DNA of 64,000 bases from Botryosphaeria dothidea (Eukaryota; Ascomycota; Dothideomycetes; Botryosphaeriales; Botryosphaeriaceae), in contig WWBZ02000015.1 of the NCBI GenBank assembly GCA_011503125.2, positions 124,001 to 188,000 of the forward strand, read 5' to 3'. The notes under the pieces were generated by a model. The model searched no databases. It saw nothing but the letters and a program-made list of their open reading frames with translations, and was not told the origin of the DNA. Positions within the stretch are counted from its first letter, which is position 1. The number at the start of each line of letters is the position of its first letter. Both the position numbers and the translations under genes were made by a program. Below are positions 44,700 to 56,132 of this stretch, in pieces.

Positions 44700-47600
44700 T
44701 AATATGGGAGACTCTACTAAATCCCATATACTCACCAAGTCTTCGGACTAGAACCACTGGTTATTCCTGGTGAAAGGAAGAGCCCAGAACACTAACATCT
44801 GGAGCCTCGTTAATCCTTTACTGACAACCAAACCTTAGGGCATAACTAAACCTAAGAAACTAATAATTTAAGGCACAGTTACTGCTAATAAGAAGCTCAC
44901 TTATGACTATAAGATAAGTAACTACCGCGCAGACTACGCACTCTACGAAAAACAATAAAAGGCACTTACTAATCTTGCAACCTACATCTAGGACTTAATC
45001 GCTATAAATCTACTCCCGTACATCAGCAACACGGATTCGGACAATCATCCTTAGACCTATCTAACAACGCTTAAAGCCAAACTTGCACTAACTAACGAAG
45101 CTACAGATCTAGAACTCGAACAGTAGTACAATTAGCTCAAGCGAGGTCTATCTAACTAGAATATTAAGAAATAGCTTTAATCTTGGGAAGAGATCTACAC
45201 CAAAGCCAAGCAACGCGACTTGCCACAAGTCAAAGACGACCGACCAGTTAGAGACTTTCTCCTCTCTCTTCGAGGAATCGATTCCACCTACTCTCAGATG
45301 GAACTGCACCTTCTACGAGGCCAAGAAACTAAGCCAACCCTTTATAAAGCTGTTAAAGACTACAGGCAACATCTACGAATCGAGAATCTCGAGAAACCAT
45401 CCAAATCCTCGAAGCACTCAGCCTTCCCGGCCACTTTCAAGGGCAAGGAACAGGAAAACAACGAAAAGCCACCTTGTATCTGTGGACTCAATCACTGGTA
45501 TAAGGACTGTTTCTATCTAAACGAGGATATACGGCCTAAGCACTGGAATCCAAATAAGGCTGCTCAAACACGTGTTAACGAGAAACTCAAGGACCCAAAG
45601 ATCAAGGCACGAATCGACTATGCACTAAATCGAGAAAAGGAAAGACAACTCGGTTCTCCATCCACTATAAACACGACTGCAACTCCAATACCTAACGTTC
45701 AAAGTAAATCACCTTTAATCGAGGTCGCCTTATTCTCTATCATCAGTCACTCTACAAGGAGAGCCAATACTTCTCTTCAGTCATCCTGGATTCTCGACTC
45801 TGGAACAGATCATCATATCTGCAACCAATCCATGCAGGATAGATTCAAACAAACTAGAGCTGCTGAACTAGACGAATACCTCACCTGTGGAGAAACAACT
45901 ACACTAATTACTGCGTATGGGATAGTTACTGTTAACGTCAAGACACCATCTGGTAAAGGCCATATCACTCTCCAAGATGTTGCAATGTCTCCATCTTTTA
46001 TGGCCAATCTTATATCGCTTGATAAAGCTCTTGAAGCAGGAATCGACTGGAACCCAAGGACTGGAACTCTAAGCAAGAACAATCAGACTCTCTGCTTCAC
46101 TGAACGACATAACGGACATTTCTACCTTGAACGCAACACAGCACCGCTCCAAGCTCACTCTTCACTTCTCGCAACTCAACTAACTGCTTTCGCAACCAAA
46201 GCCGCACACATCACCAACTGGCACCGCATCCTTGGCCACGCTAGCCAGGAAACTCTTCAATATCTCGAAGAATCCACCGAAGGAACACAAATCACTCCAT
46301 CACCATCTGAACAACCACTCCAGCACTGCGAAACCTATGCACTATCAAAGGCACATAGGATCGTCTCTCGATCTTCAGACAAAGAAGAAGAACCAACTAA
46401 GCCTTTCTCACGCGTTACATTCGATCTTCTCTAGCTCATACCAGCTTATAACGGAGATAAATGGACAGCTCATCTTGCTTGCTCATCATCAAACTTTATC
46501 CTCCCATTCACATACCGGCATAAATTAGACACTTCTGAACTAGCCATCTATGGACTTAAAATTATCAAGATCCGCTACTAGGGCAAGGTTATCTTCTTTA
46601 GAACTAATGGAGAAACTACACTCGGAAATACCTTCCTCTCCTATCTCATAGATCATGGAATTACCCTTAAAACCTCAGCTCCAGCAACACCCGAGCAAAA
46701 CGGACACTCTAAACGCTCAGGGGGTGTACTTCTTATTAGAGCACGAGCCATGCGAATTGGCGCGAACCTTCTAGAAAGACTATGGCCTGAAACTATCCGA
46801 GCCGCCGCCTATATCCACAACAGGACTCCACTCAAGAAACTCGGCTAGATTACACCTTTTAAAAGAGTTACTAGCAACAGACTAAATCTCTCGCATCTTA
46901 AAGCCTACGGATGTAAAGCCTACTCTCTACGCAAAGATCTTCTACGCACTTATAAGCTTGCTGAACGAGCATTCATCGGATATCTTGTTGGGTACGACTC
47001 GACTAACATCTTCCGCATCTGGATCCCAAGCCAGGATAAAGTAATACGGACTAGAGACGTCACTTTTGACGAAAACAGCTTCTTCGACCTATTAGAGACT
47101 GATATTGGTAAAGCCCTTAGAAAGGAGATAATTGAAACTCTCAATACTCCTGCTCTGCTATTAATCTATGGTCTCATGCCTCAGGAAGAACCTAAATCCT
47201 CTACCCTCAATCAACATAATCAGATAATAAACCAATAATCTCAAGCTGAGAAAGACCCATCAACTCAAACGTTACCTACACCCTTAGAATCAGTAGAACC
47301 TGAAGTAGGACCTCTCGAATCAGAAGAAGAACAAGAACAAGAACAAGAACAAGAACAAGAGCAAGAGCAAACTGAACAACGACTTGGACCTCTACTCCCT
47401 GCTTAATATAACACTCTACCGCAACCAGGCGCTGCTCCCGGCAACAGAGCACCACGAGGAGCAGATATCTCAGCCACATTCACTGAAGAAACTATCATTC
47501 CAGAAAATAGCTCACGGAGTTCTCGAAATCAAAATCCAAACTACAGCAATAACCCTTTCAGAAAGCCTCGAAAACCACGAAAAGAAGTATATACTGCAAC

Positions 47601-49240
47601 ACTTGCTCAAGCTCAAGAACAACCAAAATCGACTTTCTACAACGCGTTCTCAGCTGCAATCAACACTCCAAAACCTAGGTCTCAAGTTCATCGAGATAAT
47701 CTTCCACCAGAGCCAAAGAACTTCGAGGAACTCCTTAATCATCCATTTAAGGACGATTTTTTTGCCTCACTCCTCGAGGAAATCCAGAAACTTGAGCAAA
47801 TCCAAACCTAGATACAAGTCCCAGTTACTCAAGCACACAAGGCAAAGAAACGGATTATTCCACTCACCTGGGTATTCAAGTATAAGTTCGACGAAGAAGG
47901 ATACCTTATCAAGTTCAAAGCTCGACTCTGTGTTAGAGGAGACCTTCAATCAACTACTTAGGATACCTACGCTACCACGCTTACTACACGAATCTTCAGA
48001 GGACTTATGGCAATCATGGCTGCTTTCGACCTTAAATCAAGGCAGTACGATGTCATTAATGCGTATCTACACGTCCTAATCGACGAGGAAACATATTGTA
48101 AACTACTACTAGGCATGAAAATCAAGGACGGACTCGTTCTCCTACTCCTACGAGCATTGTATAGACTCAAACAATCACCAGCTCTCTAGCAAAAGCACTT
48201 ATTAAAAACACTTCAAAATCTCGGCCTTACTAAAGTGCCAGAAGCTCCTTGCCTATTTACAAACGAATATATAGTCCTATTCTTCTTCGTGGATGATATC
48301 GTTATCATCTACCACAGGGATCACACTACTTATATCGATAAATTCCAACGAAAACTCTTCGAAATCTACGAGATGCGATACCTTAGCGAACTCCAATGGT
48401 TTCTAGCAATCAGAATCATCCGAAACAGAGACGAGCGCAAACTCTAGCTATGCCAAGACTCTTACATTGCTAAACTTACTACGAAATTCAACATCAAAGA
48501 GAATTCAAAGCGCACAGTTCCTCTCCCACCTGACGAATCTATTACTCAAAATCTTGAACAAGCCACTGAACAAGATATCTACGCATTTCAACAGAAAGTC
48601 GGATCAATCAACTATGCTGCAGTCCACACCAGACCAGATATTGCACACGCAGCATCACGACTCTCTAAACACCTACAGAATCCCTCAGCTCAGCACCTTC
48701 ATCTCGCTCAACGAGTTCTTGAATATCTATCACACACTCGAAGCTACGCTCTTACTTTCTCAGGCTTCACTCAGTCCACTAAGGATCTATTCATTGCTTC
48801 CAGCGACGCCTCCTTTGCTTCGGATATCGATATAAGAAAAAGTATTTAAGGCTTTCTTTTCCGACTCTTTAGAGGAGCTATCGACTAGAAAGTAGCCAAA
48901 TAACGCACTATTACGACCAGTAGCACCGAAGCAGAATTACTCGCTCTCTTAACTACCGCCAAGGAAACTATCTGGTGGGAAAACCTCTTCAAAGCAATTG
49001 ACTTCTCTACTAGATATCAGACAAAGATCCAGTGTAATAACACTCAGACAATTCGCCTACTTAACGAAGAGACATATAAGCTTATCACAAAACTTCGTCA
49101 TGTTTAAATTTACAGCCACTGGCTACGCCAGGAAGTACAAGAAGGCAACATCTCAATTTCCTGGACTCCTACTGCAGAAACAATTATAGATAGACTTACG
49201 AAACCTCTTAATAAATAGAAACATCAATACTTTCTTCAAC
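44700..49240 (+). pseudogene. copia-2 B Gag-Pol
   Basis: The gag frame is readable from about 44700 with several stops; 45220-46434 is a clean 404-codon piece with a zinc knuckle (CICGLNHWYKDC), the protease motif WILDSGTDHHIC and the GAG-preintegrase HRILGHASQETLQYL. It ends at a TAG (46432) where Gln/Trp is likely. Integrase follows (TPEQNGHSKRSGG near 46690), a linker with an EQ repeat (47325-47370), RT (PLTWVFKYKFDEEGYL near 47860, FFFVDDIVII near 48285) and RNase H (SSDASFAS near 48800, TSSTEAELLALL near 48930). Only a handful of stops separate these blocks. Confidence 0.92.
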
Positions 49241-49364
49241 AGATTGGACTCGAAGATATTACTACCAAATTGCAAGACAACTAACTACTCTGCTCAATTT
49301 CTCACGCTTAATACTACTTTTACTATCACGACCCTCCTAATACGTACACGTCGTAAAGAGGGTG

Positions 49365-49604
49365 TGTCAGACTTTCTTGCCTTACTACCTCAGGCATCTC
49401 AGTTATCTCGAATATTCTATCCTTTATACAACAACACTCTTTAATGCCTAACCCCGCATCGGCACTCTCTCTCGGATCTTTAGTATCCTCGGTTATATAG
49501 TCATCACTCGTGTATATAAGCAAGTCTACCGACCTCCCTCTCAGGAGACAGGCAGAATCTACTCTCTTTTCTAACCTTACAACTCTTCACTCTAAAATCC
49601 AATA
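49365..49604 (+). repeat. copia-2 B 3' LTR
   Basis: TGTCAGACTTTC to AAATCCAATA, directly after the polypurine tract and before the TTAAG duplication. Confidence 0.94.
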
Positions 49605-51482
49605 TTAAGTATTCTCGAACCCTCTATAATTCTCGGGGACTTTAACGAATACTACCTATAGTAGGACCCCCTTGCTCGACTAATATAAGGAGCCTCTAGG
49701 CTAGTTAAATAGATAGAAGTAAATAACCTAGAGCTACTAAACACGGTAGGAGAAGCTACCTTCTTTAAACCGGATCTAGTACGCCCTACGGTCTTTAATC
49801 TAACTATAATAACCTAAAATTTATCTAATAAGATAAAGGACTAGCAAGTCCTCGACGACTTCGGCTTAGATTACCGTCCGATATTCTTTAAGATAGAAAC
49901 TAGAGGCCCTATAGCGGATTCTCCTACTACTACGGCCCGATTTAATACTATAAAAGTAGACTAGAAAAAGTTCTCCTTAATTTTCTAAGAGAAAGTTAAA
50001 GAAAAGCTTCTAAACGTACTAGTAATAGCCCGTAACCTAGAACCTTTCTTCTCTCTTTCGAAAGAGATAGTAGCCGCTAAACTACTAAAGATACTAGCGC
50101 TAGATAATTTAGAAGATACGCTAACTAAAGCTATCTTCTACGCTACGAATCTTACTATTCCCCGCCTTAAACTAGGACTAAAATCGAAACCGTAGTAGAA
50201 CGATAAGCTATCTACTAAACGGTAAGAGCTAAAACGGAAGGCTCGCCTTCTCTTCTACCCCCCTACGAAGAGAGATAAGTAAGAATACCTAGAAATCCGG
50301 AAAACCTTCGTTAACGCGATTAAGCAAGCTAAACGTTAATACTAGAATTAATTTCTCTCGTTAAACTCCCCCTAAGATATATATAAAGCTATATTCTATA
50401 CGAAGCCGCGATTCTATAATTAAATTTCCTCTATAAAGAGGAAAGATAGCTAAGTTAAGACTAGCTTTAAGAGGTAGTACTCTACCCTAAGAGAGGGCCT
50501 CTTTTCTATATCTTTCTTAGCCCCCCCGTTTAAGTAGAATAGCTACTTCTCCTCTAAGGACTAGAAATAGCCTACCCTTAGCTATACGGAACTAGAAAAA
50601 GTATACTTAAATTAAATAAAAGGCACGACCCTAGGCCTAGACGCTATAATATAAGAGATAATTACCCGAGCGTTTAAAACTACCCCTAACGCCTTCTATT
50701 AGATATATAGCCTACTTTTTATATACGGATACTATCCGTTATACTAGAGAAGGGCTACTAGTATAATCCTAAAGAAGCTAAATAAACCCGACGAATCTAC
50801 TCTAAAGGCTTATAGGGTAATTTTACTTCTTAATTACCTAGGAAAAACTCTTAAACGGATACTAGTAAGAAGGCTAGGCTTTTTAGTAGAAACGATCTCT
50901 CTTCTAGATCCCTTCTAAATCGGGGGAAGGCTAAAGAAATCTACTATTAATGCCGCCCTACTACTAATAAATATCGCCGAGAAGAATCGCCGTAAAAAGC
51001 GTAAAACCTCGGCCTTATTTCTTAATATAAAAGGAGCCTTTAACTACGTCGCCTAAGAATAACTACTAGCTATAATAGTAAGAATAGGCCTACTAGTTAA
51101 TCTACTCGTATAGATTAGGTCTTTTCTTAATCTACGAGTACTAGGCCTCGCCTTTAACGGAGAAAATAAGGATTTTAGTAGAATAGAGACTAGGATTCCT
51201 TAGGGAAGCCCGATCTCCCCTATACTATTCCTTATATATATTCGTAAGCTCTTTAAGATAAGCAAAATTATCTACTTATCCTATATAGACGATATTACTC
51301 TAGTAGCTAGTTCTTCTAGCTATAAACGTAATAAACGTCTATTAGAGAAAGAGGTAAAATAGCTCTATAAGCGGGGCTAAGAGAACGGGGTAGAATTCGA
51401 CCTTTTAAAGACTAAACTTCTATACTTCTCTAATAATAAAGAGGCTAGCTAAACCTCTATTATTTTACTAGACGGTAATATA

Positions 51483-52004
51483 AATAGATAGATAGATAAA
51501 TTTAATTAAGCTAATTTAGCTCCCCGAAGGGTCTATATAGCTATAGCTATCTATAAGGGTATATATAGAAGAGGAAACCGTAGCTACTTTCTTAGGATAG
51601 CCCGGGTAAAAACCTTCTCTATCTATAATAGTAGTATTTATAGATACTCTATTTAGTATAGTTTTTTTCTATATACCGGTAGCGGTATCTAAAGTAGAAA
51701 GAGTAGCTAAGAGGGAGGAACTATAGAGAGAGATAACTATAAATCTTAAGACTAAGCCGTAAGAAGTCCCGGCTTATCTATTTATAAGCGCTAGTAAAGC
51801 GCTCTTAAAATTTATTTTTAGAAGCGCCTAGCTAGCTCTTCTCCCCCTTATTACCGCTAGAGAGAACGCGGGTACGTATACTTTTAACGTGGGACGTATA
51901 TACTACGAGTAGGTAAGCGGTCTAAGATTCGAACTTAGAACCTATACTACCCTAGAAAGGCTAGATTACCGTAGAAGTACACCCTACTAATATACTACCC
52001 CGCT
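51483..52004 (-). mobile_element. tRNA-derived SINE, copy 2
   Basis: 522 bp in minus orientation with an 11-bp target duplication ACGGTAATATA (51472-51482 and 52005-52015) in the LINE-C1 reverse transcriptase region. It is the same element as 40064-40672: (TATC)n tail at the left end, box B complement agattcgaact near 51925, and the head at the right end. It lacks the internal duplication (about 87 bp shorter) and carries more transitions, so its box A and B are damaged. Confidence 0.9.
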
Positions 52005-53802
52005 ACGGTAATATAGTAGAACCTTAAAAACTCGTCCGTTAGCTAGGGATCTTCTTCGACTTAAAACTAACTTTTAAGGAGTACGTCTCTATAAGAGTTA
52101 GCTAAGCCCGTTTAGCCTTCTAACGCCTCTCTAGACTAGCTAATATCGAACGGGGTTTATCCCCCTACGCGGTTAGATAGCTATATATAGCCTATATTAC
52201 TAGCGTAGCCGATTATAGCTATTAAATCTTCTAGAAAAATTAGGTATAGTTTAAACGCCAATATATACTACTCTAAAACCTTACTCTACGGAAGATTCTA
52301 GGAGTTTTTAAAACTACTCCTATTATTCCTTTAGAATTAGAGACGGTAATTCTACCCTCTAAGCTCCGTCTAGACGATATTCTAAAAAAGTATACGTTTA
52401 GAATAAGATAGCTCGAAAAGAAATATCTAATCCGCTACGAAATAGAGAGAGAACCTAACCGAAACTTTAGTAGTATACCCCCTATATAGATAGAAAGAAT
52501 AAGGGGAATATACTCTAAAATTCCTAAGGAGATAGAAGAGATAGACCCCTTTCTTTTTAAACCGTAAAGCGGTAGCCCTTCTTATTCGGTTAGAATATCT
52601 ATACTAGAGAAGGAAGCCGAATCGAAAGTATATAATAAGGCCGTTCTAGAAGCCCCGAATAGTTAAGTATCTATATATTCCGACGCCTTATAACTTTCTA
52701 ACGGAAAAGGAATAGAAATAGGAATAGGAATACTAGACCTTAGCTAATCTCGAGACTTAATATAATAAGAACTAGTTAGGAACTACGGTCCTAACTACCT
52801 CGTTTATAACGGCGAACTAGAAGATATTATAAATACCCTCGAATTTGCTAGTAAACGTAGATATAAAAACCGAGAAATAAGAGTCTATGCGGATAACTAA
52901 GCTACACTCTTACGGCTATAAACCCTAGCTAATACTCCTAGCTAAGACTAATAAATCCGGGTAGTAAAAGTAGTAAAAATTCTATAGGATAAGGGGAACA
53001 AAATCTCTCTAGAATGGGTACCTAGATATAAAGATATCCTTAGAAATAAAACTACGGATAAACTAGTAAAAGAAGCTACTAGACTACCTATATCGAGCTC
53101 GAAAAATAGCGTAGCCTTCTATAGAATATAGCTAAAGGAAGAGCTTTATAAAGAGTAGGAAAAGAAGCTTAAAAACACCTTAGCCTCTACCTATAAGAAA
53201 CTATACGGCTATTAAGTTAAACGGAAACTAAAAGCCCCTTTAAAAGAGCGAGAATTAGCCTCCGCCTTTTACTAACTAAAGATAGAATACGGATACTTTA
53301 GATCCTATCTCTTTAGGTTTAAATACGCCGAAACCGATAGGTGCCTATGCACGAATATAGCAAAACAAATACCTAGACATCTCTTACTAAAATACCTAAA
53401 ATACTCCTACGAAAGAAGAAGTATAAAGAATATACTTAGAAGAGACTATCTAGACCTAAAGAAGCTTCTTATATCGATAAAAGGAATATCTAGTACGCTA
53501 GATTTTCTAAAATAAATAAAGATATCTATACGGAGATAGTATCTAGAAAATAGCTCGGCGAAGCTCTAAATAAACGTATACCTACCGTATTTTCTTTTAT
53601 TTTCCTTATATCTATTTCTCCTTTATTTTTTTTAGCTACTAGCTTATTTAGGCGATAGACGCTATACCGTTTACTATATCTAAATAGCCTACCTTTACTA
53701 AAAAGAGGTATTACCCTTCTATAGCTACGAGTTCTAGAAACTCCGTCTTTAATAGTTATAGGCTAAAAAAAGGACGTAAAACTAAATAAATAAATAAATA
53801 AA

Positions 53803-55092
53803 ATACTCTGGCAGATGGCAGGCTGCCGGGTGCTGGGTGGACTCCTTGCTAGCCGGCCTGTTTACGAGCGTTCGGACTGCAGGGTGATGGAGAGGAAGAG
53901 GAAGAGGGTGTGATTGACTGCACCGCTGTGTTGAGCCAGGGAAGATGGATGGGCCAGCCCTTGGAACCCAATCGCTCCGTCCGCAGCGCACACGGGCATC
54001 CTCGACATCTCGTGCTTGTCATTCACCAGCACGCCCCGGCCTTCGTGCTGCATAGCTTCCTCTACTGATGGCATTTTGAGATGAAGGGGAAGGCTTCTTC
54101 TGACTTGGTTGGTTGGCCGGTCCTGCTGCCAACGATGGTCCTGCTGCGCTAACACCATCAGCCCACTGAGTTAGACTGTCCTCTTCCATTCGCCTGGGAA
54201 TTAGACGATCCTCGGATCAACGCCGAGCCGGGGTGAGGTCGCCTTCATGAATTCTGCGGTCAAGTATGCGGTGGGACAGGGAAGTATTGGCTAGTGCATT
54301 TTTGGGCTCTCTCGGCGCGCTGACTATAGCAACGATGAAGTCCCAGCCACTCATCAATACGCGGTAACGCGATAGGGCAGTTGGATCGACTACTAAGCCG
54401 GCGGATCACTGTTGTCATTGTCGCGAGGCGCAGGGACGAATTCGGAGTGTTTGAGAGAGCAGACTCAGATACACGCGTTCCGCCGCCGACATGGCCATTC
54501 CCGCCTGCGGCTGTGCCTCGTCCGGCCGCTGGTGTTACGGCGCAAAAGCCCCGTTTGGGAGTCGTGACCGAGTCGTGCGAGAGAGAGGAGCGCGTTGTTG
54601 CGTCGTTGTGTCGAGTGACGACACGCGCGTCGTTCTTTCGTTTTCGCGTCGTTGCATCGTTGCTTCCGCTTCTGCTTCTGCTTCCGCTTCTGCTTCCGCC
54701 TCTGCTTCCGCTCCAGCTTCGTCATGTTCCCGTTGCACCCAAAGGCCACCGAACACGCGTCGCTCGACAACTGGCCGCCACATGATGGACGCGTCTCGCC
54801 CGCACTGCACAGCGCAACATAGCGGGACGGCGCGTGCTCCGGCGGGCCCCTCCTCGCTCTCCACCATTTCCTCCGCCGCCGCTAGCAGCTCCGCGCCATC
54901 GTCAACCACCACCCGCTGCGCTTCAGCATGCTCAGCATAAAGCGTGCATGCGAGCGCTGCATGGCCGCTCTCCCGCGTCCGTCAAGCACTCTCGTCCCCT
55001 CGTTCGCCGCAACCAGAGATTACTACGCTGCTCGCGACACTGTCGACCTGGAACGCGCCGAACTCGTGCGCATCATCAGCTGGACGCGAAAG
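53803..55092. other. GC-rich island left of the secreted-protein gene
   Basis: Composition changes abruptly at 53803. Frames overlap on both strands; one minus frame (53862-54158) contains MPSVEEAMQHEGRGVLVND but lacks any domain. I support no gene here. Confidence 0.4.
54655..54720. repeat. gcttct/gcttcc hexamer repeat
   Basis: About eleven 6-bp units (gcttct, gcttcc, gcctct). It gives Ser/Ala or Glu/Ala runs in all open frames across it, which explains several spurious frames. Confidence 0.85.
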
Positions 55093-56132
55093 ATGGCCAT
55101 CAAGCTGACAGGAATGGCTTCTGCTCCTGGGCCTGCTGGTCTGTCTGTCGCCGGTGCGTGCCTGCTCCGCCGCCACCCAGTGGACGCCAGACGACTTTGA
55201 CTGGGCGCCATGCCCGCCCGCCCGCCGCCGCCACGGCCTGTCCGCCCTCGTCTCCTCTGCCAACCTCAACTGCTCGGCCGACATGCCGGGTGAGATGCTC
55301 TGGCTCAACTTGCTCTGGGACCTCGGCCTCGCCTGGCATGTCCTGGTCGCCGCTGTGGGCGCCGGCTCCACTGTGACAGCCATCCAGGGCTGCGTTGCCA
55401 ACGACGGCAGTGCCAGCGCTACGGCCGCCTGTGTCTTTGGCATCGCGAGCACCATCGTCACCATCGGCAGCGCCTACCAAGCCATGCAGGCCGCCGGCTG
55501 GTTCGCCCCACGCCTCCAACACGTGGATGCAGTTGGGCCTGGAGGCAATCGCTCTGGACGCCTTCACCAGGCGCGGCGAAGAAGACGATGCCGAGCTCCA
55601 CCAACGCCGCCTCGAGGCCGCCATCCACCACATCCTCGGCCGCTCCTTCGGACACGATCCCGAGCTGCTGGGCCACGTTGGCCACACCCACCGCCTGGGC
55701 CGCCGCGACGCCCAATACTACCTGCACCCGCGCGCCCCGCTGTTCCGCTTCTCACACCCAGCGCTCGGCCTCATGGACCTGGCCGCGCGCGAGCACGCCA
55801 ACGGCACGCACTTCACCCTGTCGTACGCCAACCACGGCCTGGAGCGCCGTCAGAGCTTCCAGCACGAGCGGCTTTCCAATCATCTCTTCGAAGGCCGCTT
55901 CGACGCCCCCCCCCCCCCCGACGCCGCCTATGATGACGTCCTCGATGCCGTCTCTTGCTTTGCTGGCGGCGAGTGGCGTGACGGCCACGTGCTCTCGGTG
56001 CAGATGTATGACAACACCCACCACGCCACTTTTGGATACGCCTCGCTCGGCATCCTCGAAAACGGGGATGCCGATGCTGACTTGAAGGCTTTCGGACCAA
56101 CGGGAATGCCCTTGCCTGTTCCCGACTGCTAG
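55093..56132 (+). CDS. Putative secreted or membrane protein, frameshifted
   Basis: Unrecognised protein of about 345 residues ending MPLPVPDC-stop. A start MAIKLT at 55093 is followed, after a one-base shift near 55112, by a strong signal-peptide core (WLLLLGLLVCLSPVRA) and the mature start CSAATQWTPDDFDW. Two hydrophobic segments follow (HVLVAAVGAGSTVTAI and ACVFGIASTIVTIGSAY), then a second shift between 55500 and 55530 into the frame starting WMQLGLEAIALDAF, which stays open to 56132. A 10-C run lies near 55907-55918. Both shifts are single-base, so either the sequence has indel errors or the gene is freshly broken. Without the shifts it would enter the secretory pathway. No family is assigned. 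Confidence 0.6.

Larger units (their letters stand above)
44231..49604 (+). mobile_element. copia-2 retrotransposon, copy B
   Basis: 5374 bp, LTRs 44231-44470 and 49365-49604 (240 bp each), 5-bp target duplication TTAAG (44226-44230 and 49605-49609). A polypurine tract (aaagagggtg) precedes the 3' LTR. RIP is much lighter than in copy A: long pieces of gag-pol stay open. The LTRs differ at few sites (for example aaatctaata versus aaatccaata), so the insertion is comparatively recent. Confidence 0.96.
42190..53802 (+). mobile_element. LINE-C (copy C1), interrupted by copia-2 B and a SINE
   Basis: A Tad-like LINE on the plus strand, heavily RIP-mutated. 42190-44230 carries the leader, ORF1 (about 42600-43850, with KVAIYGVPI near 43510) and the start of ORF2. 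Copia-2 B splits it at TTAAG inside the endonuclease: LERVLEYLS before and ILEPSIILGDFNEYY after read through exactly. RT follows (LFLNIKGAFNYV near 51020, LSYIDDITLVA near 51275), then the SINE 51483-52004, RNase H (YSDA, near 52675) and a C-terminal CLCTN...PRHLLL motif near 53345. The 3' end is a (TAAA)n tail at 53782-53802. Unmutated protein cannot be made. Confidence 0.87.

Noticed and set aside
54465..54912. Frames with Glu/Ala or Lys/Gln runs on both strands
   Set aside because: They are produced by the gcttct/gcttcc hexamer repeat.
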